A stretch of DNA of 64,000 bases from contig DATGLD010000014.1 in NCBI GenBank assembly GCA_035294305.1, forward strand, positions 1-64,000. Direction: 5' to 3'. A model generated the notes under the pieces. That model saw only the letters and a list, made by a program, of their open reading frames with translations, was not told the origin of the DNA and searched no databases. The stretch's first letter is position 1. Each line of letters opens with the position of its first letter. Positions 7,421-15,225 of the stretch are shown here, in pieces. The position numbers and the translations under genes are program-made. This DNA is from DASRBN01 sp035294305. GTDB lineage: Bacteria; Chloroflexota; Ktedonobacteria; Ktedonobacterales; Ktedonobacteraceae.

Positions 7421-9016
7421 CTACCCTAGCAGCCTCTCATAAAACGGATTAAAATACCCCTCATCGCGCTCAATCACGCCATCCAAACCTCGTCCGCCAT
7501 CCGGCGAGCGTTTGATATCGGCGAAAAGACCGGCTTCCAGTCCCTTGAACAGGCCGAGAGAATCCATCTGTTGCAGCAGATTGACCGCGTCATGCAGAAT
7601 CTGGTTTGCCCATTTTGAGATCAGGCTATCCTCGCGCCAGTCGAATTGCTCGCCAAGGCCGCGCGCTGCGTTGAATACGTAGAGCGCGCTGCGAATGGCG
7701 AGGAAGCGGTCTTGCAGGAGCGGGGTGTGAATGGCCTCGGTGGGCATGCCGAGCAGTTGAATGCCCTGGCCCGTCAGGACGCCAACAAGGTTGAAGAAAC
7801 TATCGAGCATGTGGCCGCGGAAAATATCGCCGGTCATGTGCTTTGTGGGAGGCATGTACTTGACCGGGTAGCCGGGGAAGAGGTCGCGCACGAGCTGCGC
7901 GGAGGCAATCTCGTGCAGCAGGTGATTGGGTGTATCGGGATTGATTTCGAAGGCATGACCGAGACCGATCTGCTCCGGTGGCAGACCGGCAATCTGGGCG
8001 AAACGCTCGTTGATGAACTGCGAGGCGATGACAGTGTGTTCGGCTTCGAGAGCATCGGTGGTGGTCAGATAGTTATCCTCGCCGGTATTGATAATGATGC
8101 CAGCGGCCGCGTTGATGCGGCGCGAGAATAGCTGGTCGATGAGCGTGCGTTTCATGTTGATGTCGCGGAAGATGATGCCGTAAAGGGCGTCGTTGAGCAT
8201 CATGTCTAGCCGCTCTAAGGCGCCCATAGCGGCAATTTCTGGCATGCATAGCCCGGAACAATAGTTGGTGAGGCGTATGTAGTGTCCAACTTCGCGGCTG
8301 GTCTCATCCAGGGCTGCACGCATGAGTTGGAAGTTAGCCTGCGTTGCGTAGGTGCCACCAAAGCCCTCGGTGGTTGGCCCGTATGGAACGTAGTCGAGCA
8401 GGCTCTGGGCGGTAGAGCGAATGACGGCAATCACATCGGCTCCCTGCCGCGCAGCTGCCTGTGCCTGCACGATGTCTTCATAGATATTGCCCGTGGCGAC
8501 AATGACGTATAGCCAGGGCATCGGAGGATTGCCAAGTTCTTCGAGCAGGGCCGCTCGTTCGGCGCGGCGCGAACGAATGCGTTCGACACCCTGATCTACC
8601 AATTGATTGATCTTTTCGTCGATCTTCTCCGTTGAGAGAACTTCATCCTTTGAGACATTTAGAGCGAGTTCCCCCTCGGGCGTGATAAATCTAGTTCCTA
8701 CACCTTTCCCAAATTTCAGTTCGCCATACCCAATGGCTTCGGCTGCCGACTGAACATCCAGGTTATGATGGAGCATGGCCGCGACAAATGGGCGCAGAAT
8801 GCCGCCGGGCAGCAATGACTTCGCGCTGTCCACAATACAATTGGGTAACGGCACTCCTGTTTCATCGACGCCATCCACGGCGATCAGGCGCAAGGTAGCG
8901 CGCTCGATGGCGACGGTAGTGTGACCATAGATATAGTCAATAACGGGAGCGACGATGTGCTGGGCAAGCGCGCGGGCTTCATCGACAAGAGCGGAGTCAA
9001 GTTTGAGGTGAGGCAT
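7421..9016 (-). CDS. kamD: Lysine 5,6-aminomutase alpha subunit
   Basis: The 531-residue large subunit of the adenosylcobalamin- and PLP-dependent D-lysine 5,6-aminomutase, which moves the terminal amino group of lysine during fermentation-type catabolism. The whole length matches the family: N-terminal HTTVAIERATLRL, the VIVATGNIYEDIVQAQAAA segment, YGPTTEGFGGTYATQANF, and NYCSGLCMPEIA. Length is normal. The small B12-binding beta subunit (kamE) is not adjacent on either side, and no other lysine-fermentation gene is in the window, so the active complex must be completed from elsewhere or the protein has another role. No cobalamin-riboswitch-like box is seen in the 165-nt leader. Confidence 0.88.
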   Translation of the reverse strand: MPHLKLDSALVDEARALAQHIVAPVIDYIYGHTTVAIERATLRLIAVDGVDETGVPLPNCIVDSAKSLLPGGILRPFVAAMLHHNLDVQSAAEAIGYGELKFGKGVGTRFITPEGELALNVSKDEVLSTEKIDEKINQLVDQGVERIRSRRAERAALLEELGNPPMPWLYVIVATGNIYEDIVQAQAAARQGADVIAVIRSTAQSLLDYVPYGPTTEGFGGTYATQANFQLMRAALDETSREVGHYIRLTNYCSGLCMPEIAAMGALERLDMMLNDALYGIIFRDINMKRTLIDQLFSRRINAAAGIIINTGEDNYLTTTDALEAEHTVIASQFINERFAQIAGLPPEQIGLGHAFEINPDTPNHLLHEIASAQLVRDLFPGYPVKYMPPTKHMTGDIFRGHMLDSFFNLVGVLTGQGIQLLGMPTEAIHTPLLQDRFLAIRSALYVFNAARGLGEQFDWREDSLISKWANQILHDAVNLLQQMDSLGLFKGLEAGLFADIKRSPDGGRGLDGVIERDEGYFNPFYERLLG

Positions 9017-9181
9017 GGTGAACTATCTCCTCTGTTACGCACAGCATATCGCGGTCATACCCAACATGCACAAAAGGTGCCACTACTATGAACAGTTTAT
9101 CTTGCCCATGAATCTGTTCAAAGCAGCAACACCCTTTTGGTAGGTTACGGTATGAATTGTCTATTTCAAAGACTTTCGCGA

Positions 9182-9634
9182 CTATTCGTATTGAAAGTCT
9201 TCATCTGGCTCTATCTCGTCCTCTTCAATCTCCTCATCTTCGTCACTATATTCATCCAGATAGCTCAGATCAGGATAATTGCTTGAGTACGGGTCTCTCC
9301 GAATCTGGATAGTCGGGTGGATGACAGGAAAAGGCTTCAGCCCTCGCTGATCGGCTGGACCCTCCATTTCCGGTTCGTAAGCTGGCAGGCCTTCGCGCAC
9401 CAGCACCTCCTCCCCCCATGCCATTGATTCAAAGCCCAGGCGGCGCAGGTCCATAACCATTCCCGGCCAGATATCTTCGGGATCAATAGCCCACCAGTCA
9501 CGCCCCTCGACATGTACAGGTCGAACGCGCACAGGCCGGTTAAGATCGCCCAGATTAGCCAGTAAGGATGAATGTTTCCGGTCGGCTTTTTTCACGGCTA
9601 AACCGTCCCTTCTATAAGAAGCACAATACCCCAC
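9182..9634 (-). CDS. Hypothetical acidic-tail protein
   Basis: No family recognised. The chosen GTG at 9634 is preceded by GGGAGGGAAAGG, the only good ribosome site; earlier in-frame starts are ATG 9745 and TTG 9778. The 150-residue product has a basic N-terminal third, a central part with DWWAIDPEDIWPGMVMD, and a C-terminal tail made almost only of Asp, Glu and aromatic residues (YSDEDEEIEEDEIEPDED). The tail suggests binding to a basic partner or metal, which is inference. It is transcribed toward kamD with a 165-nt gap. Confidence 0.55.
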   Translation of the reverse strand: MGYCASYRRDGLAVKKADRKHSSLLANLGDLNRPVRVRPVHVEGRDWWAIDPEDIWPGMVMDLRRLGFESMAWGEEVLVREGLPAYEPEMEGPADQRGLKPFPVIHPTIQIRRDPYSSNYPDLSYLDEYSDEDEEIEEDEIEPDEDFQYE

Positions 9635-9848
9635 ATTGCCTTTCCCTCCCGAGCTTGCAGCCGGGCCATGTTTTCCTCCACCGGGAAGGAACCATTCTCT
9701 CGCTGATCCCAAGGGAAGGAACCTATCAATGCTTACCAATAACATATCACATGGACAATGCAATATGCTAGTGTTCAAAGATACGTTATGCTCGACTTTT
9801 TGGATGAAATTGGCGAGGCTACCGTATAGATTTGCCTGCGCTGCTCAC

Positions 9849-9974
9849 TCAAGGCCCTCCAGAGCTGACTTCTCTTGAACGGGTGCCGTTTTTGATCAGT
9901 TTTATAAATATTGCGCCCAGGATCACCAGCAATCCGGTTGCGGTAAAGATGGTATCGATGGGGCCGAAAGTGTA
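9849..9974 (-). pseudogene. C-terminal remnant of a membrane protein, perhaps MFS
   Basis: A minus-strand frame, open from a stop at 9975-9977 to a stop at 9849, reads FGPIDTIFTATGLLVILGA and then a basic tail. This looks like the last transmembrane helix and cytoplasmic end of a transporter such as an MFS protein. No start codon or ribosome site is present and the remaining helices are missing. The rest of 9746-10087 holds no gene apart from the methyltransferase promoter. Confidence 0.35.
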
Positions 9975-9998
9975 TCACATATGGGCATATCAGGTGGC

Positions 9999-10027
9999 TT
10001 GTTGCAAACCTCAAGATCATATATAAT
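9999..10027 (+). promoter_or_regulatory. Sigma70-type promoter for the methyltransferase gene
   Basis: TTGTTG at 9999-10004 and a perfect TATAAT at 10022-10027, 17 bases apart, about 60 bases before the ATG at 10088. Confidence 0.55.
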
Positions 10028-10087
10028 ACCTCTGCTAAGGGTGACTACAGCAGCTACTACAGCACAATGAATTAAAGGAGATGAGAG

Positions 10088-10960
10088 ATGCAGTCAGGGG
10101 ACCAGCAGCGAGAAGATACATATGTCATGGACCCGGAAAGTATGACCGAGATGGCCCGCTTGATCAACCAGCATGTTCTGATCACAGAACACATGGGGGG
10201 ATTGTTTCCGCCAGAAGTTGATCCAACTGCTTTGACTTCGGTACTTGATCTCGCCTGTGGGCCCGGCGGCTGGGTACTCGACGTGGCTCGCGCCTACCCA
10301 GAGATAGAGGTGGTAGGGGTCGATATCAGCCAGACCATGATAACCTATGCAAAGGCGAGAGCTAAATCGCAGGGACTGAAGAATGCTAAGTTCCAGGTCA
10401 TGAATATCCTCAAGCCTTTCACATTTCCAGATCAATCATTCGACATGGTCAATGTACGTTTTCTCGTAGGCGTACTTTCTCCTGGCGACTGGCCGCATCT
10501 GATTGAGGAGTGCAAGCGAGTGCTGCGCCCTGGTGGGATTTTACGCTTGACGGATGTCGATGACCTGGGCATTACCAATAGCGCTGCCCTGGAACAAATC
10601 ACTGCCCTGGGAGCTAAAGCTGCGCGCATGGCAAAGCGAGCATTCTTCTCTGAGGGACGCTATGTAGGAACCATGATTATGCTGGCACGTTTCCTGCGCG
10701 ATGCCGGGTTCCAGGATATCCACCAGCAGGCCCATATGATCGATTGGTCTGCCGGCACAGACGCCTTTCCCTTACAATACGACAATGCAAGAATGGCTCT
10801 CCAACTGGGTAGTACTTTTCTGACCAAAATGGGTGTCGTCACACAGGAACAATTTGATGATTTGTATTATCAGGCCGAGATCGATATGAATTCTTCTGAT
10901 TTCGTTGCCGTCATGCTATACTTGACAGCCTGGGGCAGACTGGCCGGTGATAACCCTTGA
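10088..10960 (+). CDS. Class I SAM-dependent methyltransferase
   Basis: A 290-residue cytosolic methyltransferase. The AdoMet-binding motif I is LDLACGPGGWVLD (about residues 54-66), followed by the acidic end of strand 2 (VVGVDIS), the post-II segment NILKPFTFPDQSFDMV and motif III-like LRPGGILRLTDVD. This layout is that of UbiE/COQ5-like Methyltransf_11/25 enzymes acting on small molecules. Substrate unknown. AAAGGAGATGAGAG gives a clear ribosome site. It is monocistronic; the two-component genes start 109 nt downstream on the same strand. Confidence 0.88.
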   Translation: MQSGDQQREDTYVMDPESMTEMARLINQHVLITEHMGGLFPPEVDPTALTSVLDLACGPGGWVLDVARAYPEIEVVGVDISQTMITYAKARAKSQGLKNAKFQVMNILKPFTFPDQSFDMVNVRFLVGVLSPGDWPHLIEECKRVLRPGGILRLTDVDDLGITNSAALEQITALGAKAARMAKRAFFSEGRYVGTMIMLARFLRDAGFQDIHQQAHMIDWSAGTDAFPLQYDNARMALQLGSTFLTKMGVVTQEQFDDLYYQAEIDMNSSDFVAVMLYLTAWGRLAGDNP

Positions 10961-11069
10961 ATTCATGGTTATCACAACAAACAATAAGAAGTAGCCGTAC
11001 ACTCATATGCACTATTATTAAAGAACAGGCCGATCATGCATCGGATAGCTTTTCAGGAAGCAACGAACT

Positions 11070-13025
11070 ATGCCACAGCCGGCGAAGACACTACGAGGCG
11101 TAACCCAGGCATCTTTGCGTCGCCTGCGCAACACTCCCACCTACTTCTTCCTCATCTGGCGTTGGGTGACATGGCTCTATGCTCTGCTGGTAATCGTAAC
11201 GACCCATGTCCCCTTGAACGAGGCGCTGCTCCCGCTGGCCGTGACATTTGTTCAGGCATCGGTCGTCACCCTCTATGCGCCCGTCTTCCGAATTTTCCTG
11301 CCGGATTTGCCCCTATTGAAGAAAACACAGGCCCCTGGATCGCTTAAAGAGCGAACGAATACTCGAAAAGTGCGCCTGCTGGGCAGCAGGCGTCAGCAGC
11401 CACTGGCCGCTGACGACGATGCGGAAATATTGAAACCACTATCCGCGACAAACAATCCTAAATGGAACGCCGCCATTTATGCGCTTGACGTCATCATCTG
11501 CGGCCTGGTTACCTACTACGCCGGGATTTTCGGTAATCCCCCCTTCGGCAGTGGATCGGCATTCTACCGTTACGGCCTCTCAACCGTGCTGGCGGCAGCT
11601 TTCACGTATCGTTATACCGGCGGTCTGGCGTCGGCTTTTGGCTACGAGGCGATTATTCTGTTTGGCGCATTCGTGCCCCCACCTCATCACCACTATCCAC
11701 TGATGCTTACGACACAGGACTTCGCCAGTTCGCTCATCGACGCGCCGCTGGTGGCGCTCCTCGCCGCCTACCTCGCCACGCTGCTCAACGGCCTGACACA
11801 AAGCAAAAGGCGCGAGCAAGATACTGTCCGCCGGCAAAATGCGCTGCTGCGCGTCAGTGAAACACTGGTTGCAGGGGCGGGCGATCAGCTGCAATTCCTG
11901 CAAAAAAGCGCGGAGCAGATACGTAAAGGTGGCCATTTTGAACGCCTGATCGTGGCTCTCATCACCGTTGAAGGTGACGGTAAGGAGGTGGAAATTGAAA
12001 CAGGTTCTATCGTCGAATCAGGTGTAGCTGAGGCCATATCTCCCGATAAGAGTAAGATGTTGATCGAGCAAGTAGCGCGTACAAGAAGACAATTGACGGC
12101 TTTTGAACCGTTGGAAGGTGAACAGGGACAGGGCGACGAGGCCTACAGGCTGGCGCGTCTCTATCTTCCGGTGTCAAGAGAGGGCCAGGTCTATATGGTG
12201 CTGGGAGCAGAGAGTTTACGACACACTCCTTTTGATCAGAAACAGGAACATTTCCTGACTATCGCGGGAACCCAACTATTGATTGCCCTGGAGAACATAC
12301 GCCTGAGGGAGCAGGCCGCCGAACTGGCAGCAGTGGCGGAGCGCGGGCGTATCGCGCGCGAGATCCACGACGGAATCGCGCAACTCATCTATATGATGAG
12401 CCTGAATGCTGAAACATGCGCCGCCCTTGTTCAACGTGTTGTTGAGGATTCAGGTGAAGAGGCACAGGCGCTTGCATCCATTACTACGTACCTGGACAAG
12501 CTAGTGACGATTTCCAAACAGGCGCTCTGGGAAACGCGCCACTATATGTTCACCCTCAAGCCCTTAATCAGCGGCACATCGACGCTGGCGCAGATGCTGA
12601 CTAACCAGTTGCGCGAATTCGAGGCGATCAGCGGATTGCCGGCCCACTTAGAGGTCGAGGGCGAAGAGGAGAAGTCGGGTGGAGATGCCGGGCGCGCTCG
12701 CAAGATTGCCCAGGTAGGAACCGCCGTCTTCCGTATCACTCAGGAAGCCCTTACCAATGCCTATAAACACGCGAATGCGACGCAGGTTACTGTATATTTG
12801 CGTTACCTGCCGGGCAGTATAGAGGTCGAGATTCGCGACGATGGCAGAAGCCCGGTCGCTATTCCGCACAGTTATGATCTTGAAGCTGACGGAGAACGAC
12901 AACGTATCTACGGCGGACACGGGATACGAGGAATGCGGGAGCGAGCGGAGGAACTCGGCGGCACTCTTACGATAATACAGCCTGTTACCCGGGGCACCAG
13001 CGTCCGGGCACACATTTCCATGTAA
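11070..13025 (+). CDS. Membrane-bound NarL-type sensor histidine kinase
   Basis: A 651-residue kinase. The N-terminal half holds several hydrophobic spans (about 25-80 and 135-240) forming a membrane sensor, then a GAF-like region (about 260-410). The HisKA_3 dimerisation helix carries the phospho-acceptor in AREIHDGIAQL (about residue 431). The ATPase domain shows the N box QEALTNAYKHANA (about 558) and G box GHGIRGMRERAEELGG (about 617). This is the NarX/DesK/LiaS architecture. The ATG at 11070 follows GGAAG; a different-frame ATG at 11036 leads only to a short shadow. The cognate response regulator starts 10 nt downstream. The signal is unknown. Confidence 0.9.
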   Translation: MPQPAKTLRGVTQASLRRLRNTPTYFFLIWRWVTWLYALLVIVTTHVPLNEALLPLAVTFVQASVVTLYAPVFRIFLPDLPLLKKTQAPGSLKERTNTRKVRLLGSRRQQPLAADDDAEILKPLSATNNPKWNAAIYALDVIICGLVTYYAGIFGNPPFGSGSAFYRYGLSTVLAAAFTYRYTGGLASAFGYEAIILFGAFVPPPHHHYPLMLTTQDFASSLIDAPLVALLAAYLATLLNGLTQSKRREQDTVRRQNALLRVSETLVAGAGDQLQFLQKSAEQIRKGGHFERLIVALITVEGDGKEVEIETGSIVESGVAEAISPDKSKMLIEQVARTRRQLTAFEPLEGEQGQGDEAYRLARLYLPVSREGQVYMVLGAESLRHTPFDQKQEHFLTIAGTQLLIALENIRLREQAAELAAVAERGRIAREIHDGIAQLIYMMSLNAETCAALVQRVVEDSGEEAQALASITTYLDKLVTISKQALWETRHYMFTLKPLISGTSTLAQMLTNQLREFEAISGLPAHLEVEGEEEKSGGDAGRARKIAQVGTAVFRITQEALTNAYKHANATQVTVYLRYLPGSIEVEIRDDGRSPVAIPHSYDLEADGERQRIYGGHGIRGMRERAEELGGTLTIIQPVTRGTSVRAHISM

Positions 13026-13035
13026 GGAGACTCCT

Positions 13036-13692
13036 ATGGCAAAGATTCGCATCATGATTGTCGACGATCACGAGGTAGTGCGCATGGGCATGCGGGCCGT
13101 CATCGAGCCGGAAGCAGACCTTACAGTGGTTGGAGAGGCCGCCAATGGCGCGGAGGCCCTGGCAAAAGTTGGCATCCTGGACCCGCAGGTCATCTTAATG
13201 GATGTGCGCATGGAAAAGATGAGCGGTATCGAGGCGTGCCGCGAGATCAAAAGCCAGCACCCCGATGTAGCTATTCTTATGCTCACCTCGTATACCGACG
13301 ATGACGCCATTCTATCGTCTGTCATGGCCGGCGCCAGTGGTTACCTCCTAAAGAACGAAAGACGCGCCGAGCTCCTGAAAGCTATTCGCCTGGTAGCCGC
13401 TGGCCAATCCCTGCTCGACACAGCCATAGCGAAGCAGGCAATGGAACGTATGGCTTCGCAGGCGCCTGGCAGCGAACTGACCGAGCGCGAACGCGAAGTG
13501 CTGGCCCTGATAGCTCGTGGCTATACGAACAAACAGATAGCCGATACGCTGTACGTCTCTGAAAAGACCGCTCGTAACCATGTTAGCCATATCCTTGAGA
13601 AACTGGGACTCTCAAGACGCAGCGAAGCGGCAGCATATGCCGTCGAACACAAGCTGGTGCCACCGCGCGAGCTAAAAATAGATAATCGATAA
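13036..13692 (+). CDS. NarL/FixJ-family response regulator
   Basis: A 218-residue regulator with a receiver domain (acidic pocket IVDDHE near residues 7-12, phospho-acceptor Asp in ILMDVRM at about residue 56, Lys in YLLKNERR at about 114) and a LuxR-type helix-turn-helix at about 149-193 (LTEREREVLALIARGYTNK). It is the partner of the kinase immediately upstream, with AAGGAGAC before its ATG. Phosphorylation should cause dimerisation and DNA binding. Targets are unknown; the small gene at 13881 with its own promoter is a candidate by position only. Confidence 0.94.
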   Translation: MAKIRIMIVDDHEVVRMGMRAVIEPEADLTVVGEAANGAEALAKVGILDPQVILMDVRMEKMSGIEACREIKSQHPDVAILMLTSYTDDDAILSSVMAGASGYLLKNERRAELLKAIRLVAAGQSLLDTAIAKQAMERMASQAPGSELTEREREVLALIARGYTNKQIADTLYVSEKTARNHVSHILEKLGLSRRSEAAAYAVEHKLVPPRELKIDNR

Positions 13693-13729
13693 AGGGCGTT
13701 AAATAAGATAAAGTTTCACAATACTTTAA

Positions 13730-13759
13730 TTTACTTTTCCGTCTTGTGTATGTTATACT
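13730..13759 (+). promoter_or_regulatory. Extended -10 promoter before the small coiled-coil gene
   Basis: TTTACT (13730-13735), an 18-base spacer, and TATACT (13754-13759) preceded by TG-T, which is an extended -10. It lies about 120 bases before the ATG at 13881 and makes independent transcription of that gene likely. Confidence 0.5.
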
Positions 13760-13880
13760 TCCATGTAGTTAATTCAGCAATTTCGTAGTAAATCAGGTGT
13801 ACAAGTCTCCGTAATTCAATCCTTTCTCAGCGCTTCTTGTATCGAACAATGACTCGGTTTAAGACGGAATAGAGGATAGC

Positions 13881-14129
13881 ATGCAACTCTTAACTTCATT
13901 ATCTCCTCAAACCAGGATCACGACTCAGAAAGTCAACATCGAAGATCTGAGTCTTATCCTTGAGCAACTCAGGGGACTGCATAGTCTTCAACACGACTTA
14001 AACAGGGAACAGCAGGCGCTGAGCCAGCGACAACAACTATTATGCCAGCAACAACGAGTTATATGCGAACAGTGCCATATACTTTCCGAGCGACTACGTG
14101 AGCTTCTAGAAAATGTTCTGGATCGCTAA
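13881..14129 (+). CDS. Small Gln-rich coiled-coil protein
   Basis: An 82-residue protein that from about residue 25 to the end is a continuous heptad-like helix rich in Gln, Leu and Arg (REQQALSQRQQLLCQQQRV, then ILSERLRELLENVLDR), with three Cys. No enzyme motif or family recognised. The ATG follows AGAGGATAG. Its own promoter and a leader of more than 100 nt suggest separate control from the two-component operon 188 nt upstream. Possible roles are oligomerisation or protein binding, which cannot be settled from sequence. Confidence 0.55.
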   Translation: MQLLTSLSPQTRITTQKVNIEDLSLILEQLRGLHSLQHDLNREQQALSQRQQLLCQQQRVICEQCHILSERLRELLENVLDR

Positions 14130-14332
14130 CCTCAAGGAACTGGGAGTTTTCTTGTAAGGAACCGTTCCACTATGGATGCGAGCGCCTGGACATGCCGTAG
14201 TAGCTCCAGAAGCTCAACATGATAGAAGCTGAACTGCCAGCGAACAATCAGCATGCCTATGATAGAGATAGTCCTATGCTTATATAGCGATACCCATCCA
14301 TAACACCATTGAGATGCATGAAACAAACACTT

Positions 14333-15127
14333 TCATGCAATCCAATTTGCCTTACGTTTTTCCAGGAATGCTCGCAAACCCTCCTGGCCCTCCTCACTGA
14401 TACGCAGCGTAGCAATCAGTTCGGCGGTAAAACGGCGGGCCGTATCGTGATCCATCTGGCCAACACTCAATGCCAGCGCTTTACAGGCCCGCAGCGCCTG
14501 TGGCCCACTACTCAGTAGCTCTCGCACCGTCTTCTCGACAGCAGCGTCAAGTTCCTCGGCAGCCGTCACTACATGCGCCAGCCCAACCTCTTTAGCACGC
14601 GTAGCACTGAAGCGCTCACCCGTCACAAACAGCACACGCGCGTGCGATTCACCGATCTTGCGTATCACGTAGGGCGATATAACCGCCGGAGCAATCCCCA
14701 GCTTGACCTCGCTAAAAGCCAACCGCGCGCTTTCGACCGCAATGACAATATCCGAGACCGCGACCAGACCCAGACCTCCACCCATGGCTGTGCCGTTTAC
14801 GCGCGCTACGACAGGACAGGGAAAGGTATTGATACTATCGAAGAGATCAGCCAGGCGTAAGGCATCACTCAGATTCTGTTCCTGGGTGAATGAGGCCGCC
14901 GCCTGCATCATATTCAGATCAGCCCCGGCGCTGAAAGACGGCCCCTCACCGGTCAAAATAACAGCGTGCAGCTTTGTATTGGTGCGCAAGGAAGTAAATG
15001 CCGCCTGCAAATCCATAATGAGCTGCGTATTGAATGCATTGTGAACTTCTCCACGGCGCATGGTAACGGTTGCTACCCTATCCTGGTAGCTATGTTCTAT
15101 GCTGAGATGCGCATATGTTGTTGACAT
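14333..15127 (-). CDS. Enoyl-CoA hydratase/isomerase family protein
   Basis: A 264-residue crotonase-fold enzyme acting on acyl-CoA thioesters in the cytoplasm. The oxyanion-hole segments are visible: GPSFSAGADLNMM (about residues 61-74) and VNGTAMGGGLGL (about 108-119), followed by the usual SEVKLGIAPAVISPYV. Length is typical. AAAGGAG precedes the ATG. It lies 98 nt downstream of an acyl-CoA carboxylase beta gene on the same strand. The pair suggests leucine or branched-acyl-CoA breakdown, where methylglutaconyl-CoA hydratase follows methylcrotonyl-CoA carboxylase. That assignment rests on neighbours. Confidence 0.88.
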   Translation of the reverse strand: MSTTYAHLSIEHSYQDRVATVTMRRGEVHNAFNTQLIMDLQAAFTSLRTNTKLHAVILTGEGPSFSAGADLNMMQAAASFTQEQNLSDALRLADLFDSINTFPCPVVARVNGTAMGGGLGLVAVSDIVIAVESARLAFSEVKLGIAPAVISPYVIRKIGESHARVLFVTGERFSATRAKEVGLAHVVTAAEELDAAVEKTVRELLSSGPQALRACKALALSVGQMDHDTARRFTAELIATLRISEEGQEGLRAFLEKRKANWIA

Positions 15128-15225
15128 GATTTACTCCTTTGGTTTGGGGTCGGTGATGAACATTTAGGACATAATCCGGCTTTTGAGAGCGATCAATCGG
15201 CCCCGCAGCTTCGCCGTCTATTTGT

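Noticed and set aside
7646..8131. 161-codon plus-strand frame opposite kamD
   Set aside because: A mirror of kamD codons; kamD is a full-length family match.
9017..9181. Possible cobalamin riboswitch before kamD
   Set aside because: No B12-box-like sequence and too little space for the full fold.
14132..14326. 64-codon minus-strand frame between the coiled-coil and enoyl-CoA hydratase genes
   Set aside because: No ribosome site, composition typical of chance frames.
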